Shown here piece after piece: positions 11,355 through 20,238 of a stretch of DNA of 64,000 bases. Under the pieces are notes generated by a model that was not told where the DNA came from, searched no databases, and saw only the letters and a program-made list of their open reading frames with translations. Where the stretch lies: positions 1,364,001 through 1,428,000 of the forward strand of contig NZ_CP107939.1 in assembly GCF_036046055.1 (NCBI RefSeq), given 5' to 3'. Position numbers and translations under genes: made by a program. The stretch's first letter is position 1. Each line of letters opens with the position of its first letter. Source of the stretch: Nocardia sp. NBC_00403 (GTDB taxonomy: Bacteria > Actinomycetota > Actinomycetes > Mycobacteriales > Mycobacteriaceae).

Positions 11355-11603
11355 TCAGACCTTCGTCATGCGAAGGCCGAGTTCACGGCGAAGCAGTTCG
11401 GGCGAGGGGTGGCGGGCCAGTACACGCAGCACCGCCGGTCGTAGTTCCCGTTGCTCGTCGGCGGTGAGCATTCCGACGAGGTCGCGTAGATCCATGTCAT
11501 CGAAGGCCGCGGTCATGGTGCTCAGATTACGGTCCCGCCGCAGGTTCGGCAGGTTTTCGGATTGCCAATCTTGGGGGTAGTTCTGGCTGTACCGGCGCGT
11601 CAT
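11355..11603 (-). CDS. Small conserved-looking protein coupled to hxlR
   Basis: 82-residue charged protein without signal peptide or TM segment; I do not recognise the family. Its ATG (11603) overlaps the hxlR stop codon as ATGA, suggesting translational coupling. An internal ATG at 11516 is preceded by TAATCT and a 7-nt gap, the leaderless pattern seen elsewhere in this window, so a separate 53-residue form (MTAAFDDMDLRDLVGML to the end) could be made on its own transcript. Third-position GC is high (about 79%) in the first 29 codons, supporting the longer form too. Confidence 0.5.
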   Translation of the reverse strand: MTRRYSQNYPQDWQSENLPNLRRDRNLSTMTAAFDDMDLRDLVGMLTADEQRELRPAVLRVLARHPSPELLRRELGLRMTKV

Positions 11604-12004
11604 ACTCCCGACTCGCCGTCGTAACGGGCTCGCGCGGCGAGCACGTCGTCCATCCGTTCCTCGGCCCATGACTTGATCACCGACATCACCGGTTGCAGGC
11701 TGCGGCCCAGCGCGGTGAGTTCGTAGTCGACGCGGACTGGCACCTCGGCAGTGATCCGGCGTTCCACCAGACCGTCGCGTTCGAGGGTGCGCAAGGTTTG
11801 GGTGAGCATCTTCGGGCTGACTCCGGCGATGGACCTGTTGATCTCCGCGTAGCGCCGCGGGCCTTCGGCCAGCGCGACGAGCACCAGGCTCACCCATTTG
11901 TCGCTGATCCGGTCCAGCAGTTGGCGTGTGGGGCACTCCGCGACGAATGCGTCGTACCGCTGTTTCGCCAGCTCGCGGTGCTGCGCCGCCGTTGTGGTCG
12001 CCAT
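11600..12004 (-). CDS. HxlR-family transcriptional regulator
   Basis: 134-residue winged-helix regulator: PTRQLLDRISDKWVSLVLVAL near residue 26 and SPKMLTQTLRTLERDGLVER (recognition helix and wing) match the HxlR family, as does a single N-terminal Cys (C24) that may sense redox or electrophiles. A 24-bp dyad lies 10 bp before its start and may be its own operator. It sits between two convergent emb genes on the minus strand and overlaps the small gene at 11355 by 4 bp. Target unknown. Confidence 0.88.
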   Translation of the reverse strand: MATTTAAQHRELAKQRYDAFVAECPTRQLLDRISDKWVSLVLVALAEGPRRYAEINRSIAGVSPKMLTQTLRTLERDGLVERRITAEVPVRVDYELTALGRSLQPVMSVIKSWAEERMDDVLAARARYDGESGV

Positions 12005-12014
12005 GGACTTCCCT

Positions 12015-12038
12015 TGCTACTCGTTACGTCCCGTAGCA
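12015..12038. promoter_or_regulatory. Dyad upstream of hxlR, possible operator
   Basis: Inverted repeat TGCTAC-N12-GTAGCA starting 10 bp before the hxlR ATG. HxlR proteins commonly bind such dyads in their own promoters; assignment is inferred from position. Confidence 0.4.
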
Positions 12039-12089
12039 CCAACACCGCACGGGTACGCACAGTCAGCACCATGAGGGGTGGGTGAGGGT

Positions 12090-12126
12090 AGTGAAATGGT
12101 GGTTGGGATGGGACCGCCATTTCACT
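12090..12126 (-). terminator. Hairpin between emb2 and hxlR
   Basis: 13-bp arms (12090-12102 and 12114-12126, one G.T pair) with an 11-nt loop, 40 bp downstream of the emb2 stop codon and upstream of hxlR. Likely ends emb2 transcription. Confidence 0.5.
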
Positions 12127-12165
12127 GCGCTCGGCGCTTTGATCGGGGTGGGAGGTAGGGAGCGG

Positions 12166-15100
12166 TCAGCGTACTCGGATCGGGTCGGATTTGGTCCAGC
12201 CGTTGCGGGTTTCGACTGTGACGCCGATGGGGGCGGGGGTGGCGTTCGGGGCGTAGGGAGTGAACTTTTCGAGGGAACCCCAGTCTCGGGACCAGTCGTT
12301 GTCGAGGTAGGTCGGGATGGTTTGGGACTTCAGGAGCAGGCCGGTCCAGCCGAGCGGGCCGCCGCCGATGTCGTCCTGCCAGGCGTTGGAGGCGTCGGAG
12401 CCGACGCGGTCGGGCAGGATGCGCCAGTCGGGGACCTCGGCCACGCCGTCGTGGTGATCGAACGGGCGTTGGCAGGGGAAGGCCAGGCCGACATGCCAGT
12501 CGAGCAGGACCGGATTCGTTGAGCCGACAACGGAATTCAGGGTTGCCAGTTTGGGCAGCCGGGGCGGGGTGAGCGCCAGCCACTGCTTCTGGGTGATGTC
12601 GTTGTCCACCGCGACCAGGCGTACCGCGTCGACCTCCCGCGGAATGTGGTTCAGCGGGACACGGAGATTGCGCCACGACGGTGCGGGGCCGATGTCCAGC
12701 GGGGCGACGGAGCCGAGCACATTCACGGTGCCGTCCGCGGCCCGCGTACCGTACTCGAGCCGCAGTTCCGCGCCATAGGTGACCACACCATCCGCGTCGA
12801 CCGAGCGGATCCGGCCTGCGGCGGTGATGGCCAGGACGCGGTACGCGGGGTCGTCGCGCAAGCTGCCGCCCAGGTCGAGGCGATACCACTGCGAGGTCAG
12901 CTTGGCCTGCTGCTGATCGCTGTCCTGGTAGCTGCCCATGACGGGCGTGCGCGTCGGGTCCAATCCGAACGGCAGGGCCACCGTGCTGCCGTTGATGCCG
13001 GCCTGTTCGCTGGTGCCGCCCCCGGTGCCGGCTCCGGTTGTCTTGGTGGTCTTGTTCTTCGAATCGGTATTCACCGAATTGGCGCCGCCCGACACTGTTT
13101 CGTCGGCGTCGGCGGTGAGGTCGCTCGCGACGCCGTTGGGGGTGAAGCCCTTGGATTCCGCCGACAATCCGTCGGCAGGGGAGCCGGTGAGGGGCAGTAG
13201 CAGCGAGTCCGGAGTGTCGGTCTCCACCAGCACCTCGTTGGCCAGTGCGCACGAATTGCCCGCCAGCGATTCCAGATTCGACTTCGCGATGGAGTACGCG
13301 GGGAACTGGGTGACCGCGGCCTTGGCCAGCGAGGCCACCTCGAACAGCACCAGCACCGCCGCGGCGATGGTCAGCGGTGCGGAGGCGAACCGATCGAAAC
13401 GCGTGGGGGCCGAAGCACTGGCCCTCCGGTAAGGCTCGCGATAGTGCAGCCACACCGCCACGACCAGCGCCACTCCACTGAGCACAAGGAACAGCGTGGA
13501 GATGCCCTTGCCCGCTATCAGCGGAGCCTTGTCCCACCACGGCACGCCGTAACTGGACACGTACCACCAGCCGTTGGATCCGGTGAAGGTGATCGCCAGC
13601 AGGAACAGCACCGCGGCGGCGAACAGCGCCCTATTGCGCGGTGCGCGAATGCCCTCGCTGCCCACCGCAACCGCGGCCAGTGCGGCGAGCGATCCGGCCA
13701 GCCCGGCGTACACACCGAAGTGGTGGGTCCACTTGGTCGGTGTGAACATCATCAGCAACAGCGAGGCGAAAACGATGCCGAGGATGCGCACCGACGGCCC
13801 GCGCGAGGTGCCGGGAATCCGCCCCTTGCGCAGCACCTGCAGCACGCAGACCAGCAGGCACAGCAGCATGACGAGCACGCCGAAGCGTCGCGACAGCGAC
13901 CCGTCGGGTGCCAGCATCAGCAGCGAATCCCAACGGGTGCGTTCATCGAACCAGGCCACATTCGGGCCGACGATGGTGCGCGCCCTGGTCGCTTCCATGA
14001 CGGTCGCCAGTGTTTGGTCGGCGAAAACCACTACCAGGACCAGGGTTCCGGCCGCGAGGCCAGGTGCGAGCAGTGCCGCATACCGGAAGAACGCGGCCAG
14101 CCGCGACGGGCTGCCGTCGGCAGTGCGCCGCTCGGTGACCGCAGCGCCCTGGCGCCGGTCGCCGGAATCAGCCCGGCTCGCAGCGGAATCCTCGCTGCGA
14201 TCGGATTCGCCGCTTTCGGTCGCAGCGCCGGTGCGGGCGCCACGCGCGGTCGAGTCCTCGCTGCGACCGGTTTCGTTGTCCCCGGTCGGTGTGCCGGTGC
14301 CGGCCTCGCCCGCGGTCGAATCCGTGCTGCTGCCGATTCCGCGCCCACGGGTCTCGGTGCCGGATTCGGCCTTGGCAGCAGCGAGATCCGCCTCGGCCTC
14401 GTCACGCCGCACCCCGCCGAGCGTCCCAGCCGCGTCCCGTGCCCGCCGGATGATGATCTGCAATACCGGTCGAGACCCGGCGATCAGCGCGGCGATGCAG
14501 ATGAGTCCGGTCGGCCCGGCCGCCAGCGAGAAGGCGGCGATCAATACCGCGATGGCGGCGGGCAACAGCCGTCCTGTCGCGATGGCGCGTTCGATCGAGC
14601 ACCAGGTGAGCAGCGCGCCCGCGGCGATCAGCGGTTCCGGCCGCAGGCCGTTGTCGTAGGGGAGCCAGAAGGCGAGGAAGACCAGCCCGGCCGTCCACAG
14701 CGCGACCTTGTTGCGCCGCACCCTTGCGCCCAAGCGGGGCAGCACTTCTCGGCTGATCACCAGCCAGCACACCACTCCCGCCCCCAATGCGGGTAGCCGC
14801 ATCCACGGGCTGGCGTCGGAGACCTTGGTCATCCACGCGAGCACCTCGTAGGACCAGCCGAACGGCGCTTCCGGCACGGCGAACCAGCGGTAGTAATTGG
14901 CCATATACCCGGCATGCTCGGAGGCGCGGGCCATGTTCAGGATGTAGCCGTCATCGGAGGTGTTCGCGCCGATGAAGTGCCACAGCACCAGGATGCCGAG
15001 CACCGCGCCGTCGGCGATGGTGAACCGCCACCAGTGCGCGGGCAGGAAGCGCCGTGGCCGCCTGCCATCGGCATTGTCGAGCAGATGCAGTGCGATCAGC

Positions 15101-15738
15101 GCGATGATCGTGAACACGGCAGCGGCGATCATCGCGGCCAGCTTCAGCGCGGACGGCGTCGAGGAGAACCGCGAGTCGATATCGATGTGCACCCGAGCGC
15201 CATCGAGCTGTGCGGCGTCCAGCGGGGTGAACACCCCGACCACCTGCGGCCGGATGTCCCGAGCCACGGTGTTGCGGAACGGCGTCCCGTCTTGGCGCTT
15301 CGCGCCGGTGAATTCGGCGGTCGTCGCGGCGGCGGTCGCCGTGACGGTGACCGCCTCGCAGCCTGCGATCTCGGCAACAGGGGCCGACAGCAGCGGTACG
15401 TCGCGCTGGATAAGCGCGAGCATGCCGTCGGTCACCGAGACGACAAGCCCCTTGGCTGTCGCCTGCCCGGAGCCGTCGGGAACGGTCGACAGCAGCGTGC
15501 CCGACCCGGCCGCCCGCACGACCGCGCACGGCAGCGTCGCACTCAACCGCTGTGGCACGTAGGACACCAACGGCGCCTCGACGCTGCCTGCACCGGCCTG
15601 CGGCCAGTCCAGCGTTGCCTGGTCCTGCTCTACCGGCAAAAGCGGTGTCAGCAGCGCCAACACGAATCCGAGAAGCCCGGAGACGAGGGCGATCAGGCGG
15701 TTACGGGTGAACGCTCGTGATGATCGGTCCGGTCGCAC
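12166..15738 (-). CDS. emb: Emb-family arabinosyltransferase (second copy) with polar insertion
   Basis: Second GT-C arabinosyltransferase, 1190 residues, same architecture as the copy at 7898: acidic pair D262/D263 in NTSDDGYIL, Met retained in [15 protein letters not shown] loop, C-terminal carbohydrate-binding domain. It differs by an insertion of about 110 residues (roughly 433-546) rich in Gly, Ser, Thr, Glu, Asp and Arg between TM segments; the first copy lacks it. GTG start at 15738 has no clear Shine-Dalgarno. Last gene of the minus-strand dprE1-dprE2-aftA-GTC-emb2 run, matching mycobacterial aftA-embC order except for the extra GT-C gene. Confidence 0.93.
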   Translation of the reverse strand: MRPDRSSRAFTRNRLIALVSGLLGFVLALLTPLLPVEQDQATLDWPQAGAGSVEAPLVSYVPQRLSATLPCAVVRAAGSGTLLSTVPDGSGQATAKGLVVSVTDGMLALIQRDVPLLSAPVAEIAGCEAVTVTATAAATTAEFTGAKRQDGTPFRNTVARDIRPQVVGVFTPLDAAQLDGARVHIDIDSRFSSTPSALKLAAMIAAAVFTIIALIALHLLDNADGRRPRRFLPAHWWRFTIADGAVLGILVLWHFIGANTSDDGYILNMARASEHAGYMANYYRWFAVPEAPFGWSYEVLAWMTKVSDASPWMRLPALGAGVVCWLVISREVLPRLGARVRRNKVALWTAGLVFLAFWLPYDNGLRPEPLIAAGALLTWCSIERAIATGRLLPAAIAVLIAAFSLAAGPTGLICIAALIAGSRPVLQIIIRRARDAAGTLGGVRRDEAEADLAAAKAESGTETRGRGIGSSTDSTAGEAGTGTPTGDNETGRSEDSTARGARTGAATESGESDRSEDSAASRADSGDRRQGAAVTERRTADGSPSRLAAFFRYAALLAPGLAAGTLVLVVVFADQTLATVMEATRARTIVGPNVAWFDERTRWDSLLMLAPDGSLSRRFGVLVMLLCLLVCVLQVLRKGRIPGTSRGPSVRILGIVFASLLLMMFTPTKWTHHFGVYAGLAGSLAALAAVAVGSEGIRAPRNRALFAAAVLFLLAITFTGSNGWWYVSSYGVPWWDKAPLIAGKGISTLFLVLSGVALVVAVWLHYREPYRRASASAPTRFDRFASAPLTIAAAVLVLFEVASLAKAAVTQFPAYSIAKSNLESLAGNSCALANEVLVETDTPDSLLLPLTGSPADGLSAESKGFTPNGVASDLTADADETVSGGANSVNTDSKNKTTKTTGAGTGGGTSEQAGINGSTVALPFGLDPTRTPVMGSYQDSDQQQAKLTSQWYRLDLGGSLRDDPAYRVLAITAAGRIRSVDADGVVTYGAELRLEYGTRAADGTVNVLGSVAPLDIGPAPSWRNLRVPLNHIPREVDAVRLVAVDNDITQKQWLALTPPRLPKLATLNSVVGSTNPVLLDWHVGLAFPCQRPFDHHDGVAEVPDWRILPDRVGSDASNAWQDDIGGGPLGWTGLLLKSQTIPTYLDNDWSRDWGSLEKFTPYAPNATPAPIGVTVETRNGWTKSDPIRVR

Positions 15739-15775
15739 GGGGGTTGATGCTATCTACCGTCGCCTGTGATCCCTG

Positions 15776-17638
15776 CTACCGCAGCACCCGAACGTCCCAG
15801 AGCCACACATCCTCGACCCGGGTCGGTGTGACCCCGAGCAGTTGCGTCATGGTCGTGCGCAGCACATCGACGTTCTTCGTCGAGGGCAGCACCACCACAT
15901 CCGCCTGCCAGAACCGGAGGTCGTCGCGAGCACGCGTGCGCGCGTCCGCGTCGATGTCCGGTACGACTCCAGTGTCCTGCGCCTGGACGAGCAGCGCGGT
16001 GGTCGGCCTGGTTTCCGGTCCGTAGATGCCCTTCTTCGTGGTGCTGGTCGGGCCGACAAAATAGCCGCCGGCGAGCGCGAAGTCGAAGTTCGCGTCGGCC
16101 TGCCAGCGCAGCGCTCGCGCGTCGGCCGGTCGCGGCGGCGGCACCGTGACCACCGAACCGCCGCTCACGTAGTCGCGCACCGTCCCGTCGGCGAAGAACT
16201 CCGGCGTCGGCGCGCGCTCGGTCACCGGAAGGACGGTCGGCACCAGCGGCAGCAGCGCGAGCGTCAGCGCCGTGAACCAGGCCAAGGGTTTCCGGTCGCC
16301 CGCGGACTGCCACCACGATGCGACCGCGCGGTCGGTGGCCAGCGCGAGAATTACCGCGATGGCCGGGATGGCCGCCATGGTGAGCCGGGTTTCCAGCACG
16401 GTATCGAGCAGCGGGACCTGTTCGGCCCAATGCCACGGCAGCTCGATCCCGGTGGATTGTCTGCCCAACATGGCGACCGCGCCGAGCGACAGCACCCCGA
16501 ACACCGCGATCACGACACCGGCGGCGCGGACAACGCGCGCTCGCCACAGCAGCGCCACGGTGACGGTCAGCAACAGCAACAGCGGCCACCCGAAGTAGGC
16601 GTTCTGCTCGGTCTCGTTGATCGCCACGTATTGGCCCGGCGCGAACATCCCGCCCAGCGATTCGGACGGGAACTGCACGAGGGATTTCAGGTCATTGCCC
16701 ATCGGTCCGTGGTCGATCGAGCGGTAGCTCTGCGGCCCGAAGAACTGCCACCACAGCGGAATCTCGGTGAGCATCACCGTGATCACCGCGGCGAGTGCGA
16801 CGGTCGGAATCAGTGCGCGCAGCACCCGTAGCCCCGTGCGCGGTGCGTGCAGGTAGTACACAACGGCGAACAGGCCGAAGGCGAGCGCAAAGATCAGTAG
16901 CGGTTCCTCGCCGAGCGCGATCTGCATCGCGACCAGCAGGCCGAGTGCGATGGCGTCACGAATATGCCTGCGTGGCATACCTTCTCCTGCATCGCCACCG
17001 GTTGTCGCGCGCTGTGCCATGCGAATGATCAGACCCGCGATGATCGGAAGTAGCAGCAGCGCGACAAAATTCGGATGTGCATTGGCATGCGAGATCATCG
17101 CCGGTGCGAAACCGCAGAACAGCCCGCCGATCGCCGCGGCAAGCCGAGACTCGACGAGCTCCCGGGAAAACAGCCGATACCAAGCGAAGGCCGTGCCGCT
17201 CAGGCCGAGCGTGAGTACCAGCACGAAGGTGACGGTCGGACCGAACATCAAGGTGATCGGGGTGAGCGGCACTCCCACCCCGAACATGGCCGTATTGGCC
17301 ATCATGTTCACGCCGGCCGGAAAATTCTGCAGATCGGTGCCGAGCGGATTCTGCAGATGGGCCACCGAATGGGCGGTCACCGCGAAAAACCACTCCCACA
17401 TCGTCTGGTCCTGACCACTCTTGATCAGGTACCCGCTGTGTGTGTTGCGCCACTGCCCCGACAGCACAGTGACCGCGGACGCGAGATACCCCACCGCGAC
17501 GACCAGATCGCTACGACCGACCCGAATCCGTGACAGCCGCCGCTTCCCGACCGCCACCGGCCGGTCCGATAGAGACACTCCGTTCGGTGTCGCTCCCGCT
17601 GAAACGACGCCTACAACTTCCAGTGTCTCGACCGGCAA
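15776..17638 (-). CDS. Polytopic GT-C-like membrane protein, unnamed
   Basis: 620 residues with a cytoplasmic N-terminus, about 11-12 hydrophobic segments and a soluble C-terminal domain of about 130 residues. The first long loop has an acidic motif (D77 in SGQDQTMWEW) placed like the catalytic Asp of GT-C enzymes and followed by NPLGTDLQNFPAGVN, a pattern I associate with uncharacterised actinobacterial GT-C-like proteins. TTG 17638 is chosen because GGAGGAG lies 4 nt before it. It lies between aftA and emb2, 37 bp from emb2, so a role in arabinogalactan or lipoarabinomannan assembly is likely but inferred. Residues about 375-402 are encoded by the 84-bp segment duplicated at 17907. Confidence 0.72.
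   Translation of the reverse strand: MPVETLEVVGVVSAGATPNGVSLSDRPVAVGKRRLSRIRVGRSDLVVAVGYLASAVTVLSGQWRNTHSGYLIKSGQDQTMWEWFFAVTAHSVAHLQNPLGTDLQNFPAGVNMMANTAMFGVGVPLTPITLMFGPTVTFVLVLTLGLSGTAFAWYRLFSRELVESRLAAAIGGLFCGFAPAMISHANAHPNFVALLLLPIIAGLIIRMAQRATTGGDAGEGMPRRHIRDAIALGLLVAMQIALGEEPLLIFALAFGLFAVVYYLHAPRTGLRVLRALIPTVALAAVITVMLTEIPLWWQFFGPQSYRSIDHGPMGNDLKSLVQFPSESLGGMFAPGQYVAINETEQNAYFGWPLLLLLTVTVALLWRARVVRAAGVVIAVFGVLSLGAVAMLGRQSTGIELPWHWAEQVPLLDTVLETRLTMAAIPAIAVILALATDRAVASWWQSAGDRKPLAWFTALTLALLPLVPTVLPVTERAPTPEFFADGTVRDYVSGGSVVTVPPPRPADARALRWQADANFDFALAGGYFVGPTSTTKKGIYGPETRPTTALLVQAQDTGVVPDIDADARTRARDDLRFWQADVVVLPSTKNVDVLRTTMTQLLGVTPTRVEDVWLWDVRVLR
16432..16515 (-). repeat. 84-bp inverted repeat, copy A (inside GT-C-like gene)
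   Basis: Coding copy of an 84-bp sequence whose reverse complement recurs at 17907-17990 with one mismatch. It encodes about 28 residues of a TM segment and loop. Confidence 0.92.
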
Positions 17639-17991
17639 ACTACTCCTCCAGATGGCAGAACCAGCCGTCCAAAGTACCCAGCCACCCTGTGAACACCCTG
17701 GCAGCCCCGCTTCCTGGCGTTAGCGGGACGTCCTAGCGGATGTCATCGAGACCCTGCCCTCGGGCGCTCGTGTCGACCATCTGGCTGAGTCCCGGACGTC
17801 CCCGTCCACTTACCCATTCCGCCCACAAACCACTCATTTCCGCCCCACGAGTGGCACATGGCTGCGGCAAACACCGAGTCGAGGCTCGGCGTGTAACTCG
17901 TGCGGATCGTGATCGCGGTGTTCGGGGTGCTGTCGCTCGGCGCGGTCGCCATGGTGGGCAGACAATCCACCGGGATCGAGCTGCCGTGGCG
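17639..17991. other. 353-bp gap between GT-C-like gene and aftA
   Basis: No gene supported. The left part (17639-17906) holds the Shine-Dalgarno of the GT-C-like gene and otherwise nothing I recognise. The right 84 bp is the inverted duplicate of part of the GT-C-like gene, ending 1 bp before the aftA stop codon. Confidence 0.7.
17907..17990 (+). repeat. 84-bp inverted repeat, copy B (intergenic)
   Basis: 83 of 84 bases match the reverse complement of 16432-16515. Neither flank continues the homology, so this is a discrete inverted duplication, not a decayed whole gene. Copies A and B bracket 1391 bp holding the first 374 codons of the GT-C-like gene and its start. Confidence 0.92.
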
Positions 17992-20238
17992 CTACTTGGT
18001 CACGGTGACGAGGGTGAAGGGGCCGATGTCGGTGGTGGTGAAGTGCGGGTCGTTGAAGAGTTTCTTGGGGAACGTCACGGTGTAGCGCTTGACGTTGGGG
18101 TCGTTGGGGTAGACGTCCTCGGCCAGGCGGAGGGTGTAGTTGTCGCCGTTGCTGCGGAACAGGAAGGCGTCCGGTGCGCGCCACGGGGCGGCGGCGAGGG
18201 CGTCGAGCATGGCGCGGGGGGAGTCCAGCCTGCTCCAGCCCTTGATGGTGGCGGCGCGGCCTGCGAAGTCCGCCAACGGGTTTGCGTAGTGCGAGGTGAG
18301 GGCCTGGAAGCCGTAGTAGGGGTAGAAGGCGAGAAAGCTGGTGTCGGCAGTGAGGAGCACCGTGTCCGAGCGTGGTCGGCCGGTCTGCGCCAGCAGCGCG
18401 GCATCCACCTCGCGATAGTGCGACACCGCCGAGGGGCTGCGCTTGTCTGCGCGCTCGCCGTTTCCGTCGGTATCGGTGTAGGCGGTGGTGATCTCGGGGG
18501 CAAGCACCCGGGGGATGTCCTGGGTGAACGCGAGCGCGCCGACGGTGGCGACAGCGATCACCGCGAGCCGGAATCGTCCCGGCTCGTTGAACGCCTGGTA
18601 CGCGGCCCGTGCGCCCTCGACGAAGCCGAACGCGCCCGCCGCGGCGAGCAGCACATCCAGGATCGGTTCCAGCCGGAACGAGAGCAGCGTGGTTCCCGCT
18701 GCCGTGGCCACCATCGACAGCAGCGTCCAGAGGTAGATGGCCACGACACCGATGCCGAGCGCCTGCGCTCGCCGCGACGAGGAAGCCCGCACCACCAGCC
18801 AGGCCGTGCCGATCAGGCACAGCCCGCCGAGCAGCGAGAACTGTGCCATCGGCAGCGGCAGCTCGGAGCCCGATACGGGCAGGTAGTGCAGCGCGGTGCC
18901 CGACTTGGGAGTGGTCGTGCTCACCCACTTCAACAGATACGGCAGCCACACGACGAGTGCGACAACCCCGGCGATCACGCCGATCACAGCCAGGCGGGCC
19001 AGCGGTGGAATCGCGGCGCGCCACGACGACCCAGTGTCCGTAGTCGCGACCACTCGCGCCCGACGTGGATGCGCGGCCGCCCGCTGCTCCCGTACGGCGA
19101 GCCCGGCAGCGATCAGACCCATCAGGCCGATCGCGAAGGCCGCGAGCCCGAAGTACAGCGTGTAGAACATGGCCGCAACGCCCAGAAACAGCCCGGTCCC
19201 GATGACCGCGCCCCAGCCGCCGGCCGTCCGGCTGCCGCGCTCCGCCGAGGCGACAACGCTCGCCGGTGCTTCCGCGCCGGTGGTTCGGTTGCCGTGTTCG
19301 GCTGGGTCGACAGCGTTCGCCGGTGCTTGCGCACTGGTGGTTCGGTTGCCGTGTTCGGCCGAGTCGGCAGCGCCTGCTGGTGTCTGTCCACCTGCCGTCC
19401 GGCTGTCAGGTTCCGCCGAGCCGGCATCGCCATCCCCGTCGGCTATCGGGGCGGCAGGTTGTGGCGCCGATGCGTTCCGGCCGTGCTCACCCGGCCGGTA
19501 CAACGCACCCCAGGCGAGCACCAGGGCGGGCGGCAGCAGGATGACGATGACGGCGCTGTAGGCCTCCGGTGCGGCGGTGGTCAGTGCGACCGCCGTGATC
19601 GCCGCGGTGACGCCGATCGCCCAGTCCGTGCGAATCAGCTTCGACCACAGCACGAGCGAGATCGTCGCCGCGACAGCCAGCGACCCGATGGCGTACGGCT
19701 TGAAGGCTTCCCAGCCGTCCATGCCGAGCACATTCGCCACGCGCCCGCCGATCCAGAACCACCCGGCGGGGTAGAACGGGGGCAGGTCGGCGTATGTCAT
19801 GTCGTGCAGTGCCGCACTGTCGGTGAGCCGTGTCAGATACTCGGTGCGAAACTCCTGATCCACCGAGATGCCGAACAGATACAGCTTGGTCGCCGCCAGC
19901 GGCATGCCGAGGGTGAAGGTGACGAACGTCGAAACCCCCACCCACGACAGCAGTTTCGCCGCCAACGGCCACCGCCGGACGCGAATGAGACCGATCGCGA
20001 CCGCGAGCATCACCGCGGCGAGGACCTGACCCACCGTGGTCAACGCCCGAGTCACATTGGACGAATTGAACGCAGGCCACTGCACCATCGAAAACGCCAC
20101 CAGCCCAACGGTGGCCACTATCACGGCGACAAGGCCCGCCAGTACCGCTTCACCGAGGCCGGAGCCGATGTACCGCGCGATCAGTGCGCCACGGGTCGGC
20201 CGCGAGGCGGTGGCGCGTACCGCGGTTGCCGTGGTCAT
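17992..20238 (-). CDS. aftA: Galactan arabinofuranosyltransferase AftA
   Basis: Primes arabinan by adding the first arabinofuranose to galactan, with decaprenyl-phosphoarabinose as donor, at the outer membrane face. Family features: N-terminal TM helices, conserved loop LFGISVDQEFRTEYLTRL with acidic D127, then DLPPFYPAGWFWIGGR, more TM helices, and a soluble C-terminal domain. At 748 residues it is about 100 longer than mycobacterial AftA (about 640) because of an insertion at about 245-345 containing four 19-residue repeats. ATG 20238 follows GAGGCGG. The usual tight coupling to dprE2 is broken by a 421-bp gap. Confidence 0.93.
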   Translation of the reverse strand: MTTATAVRATASRPTRGALIARYIGSGLGEAVLAGLVAVIVATVGLVAFSMVQWPAFNSSNVTRALTTVGQVLAAVMLAVAIGLIRVRRWPLAAKLLSWVGVSTFVTFTLGMPLAATKLYLFGISVDQEFRTEYLTRLTDSAALHDMTYADLPPFYPAGWFWIGGRVANVLGMDGWEAFKPYAIGSLAVAATISLVLWSKLIRTDWAIGVTAAITAVALTTAAPEAYSAVIVILLPPALVLAWGALYRPGEHGRNASAPQPAAPIADGDGDAGSAEPDSRTAGGQTPAGAADSAEHGNRTTSAQAPANAVDPAEHGNRTTGAEAPASVVASAERGSRTAGGWGAVIGTGLFLGVAAMFYTLYFGLAAFAIGLMGLIAAGLAVREQRAAAHPRRARVVATTDTGSSWRAAIPPLARLAVIGVIAGVVALVVWLPYLLKWVSTTTPKSGTALHYLPVSGSELPLPMAQFSLLGGLCLIGTAWLVVRASSSRRAQALGIGVVAIYLWTLLSMVATAAGTTLLSFRLEPILDVLLAAAGAFGFVEGARAAYQAFNEPGRFRLAVIAVATVGALAFTQDIPRVLAPEITTAYTDTDGNGERADKRSPSAVSHYREVDAALLAQTGRPRSDTVLLTADTSFLAFYPYYGFQALTSHYANPLADFAGRAATIKGWSRLDSPRAMLDALAAAPWRAPDAFLFRSNGDNYTLRLAEDVYPNDPNVKRYTVTFPKKLFNDPHFTTTDIGPFTLVTVTK
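19222..19449 (-). repeat. Four 57-bp repeats inside aftA
   Basis: Period of 57 bp with units beginning near 19222, 19279, 19336 and 19393; the middle two are the closest pair and share a 23-bp identical start, the outer two are diverged. On the minus strand each encodes a 19-residue unit resembling GNRTTxAxAPAxxVxxAEH. The region is polar and probably disordered. Confidence 0.85.

Noticed and set aside
14031..14440. Separate gene in the low-complexity part of emb2
   Set aside because: The frame is continuous with Emb homology on both sides, so it is an insertion in one protein.
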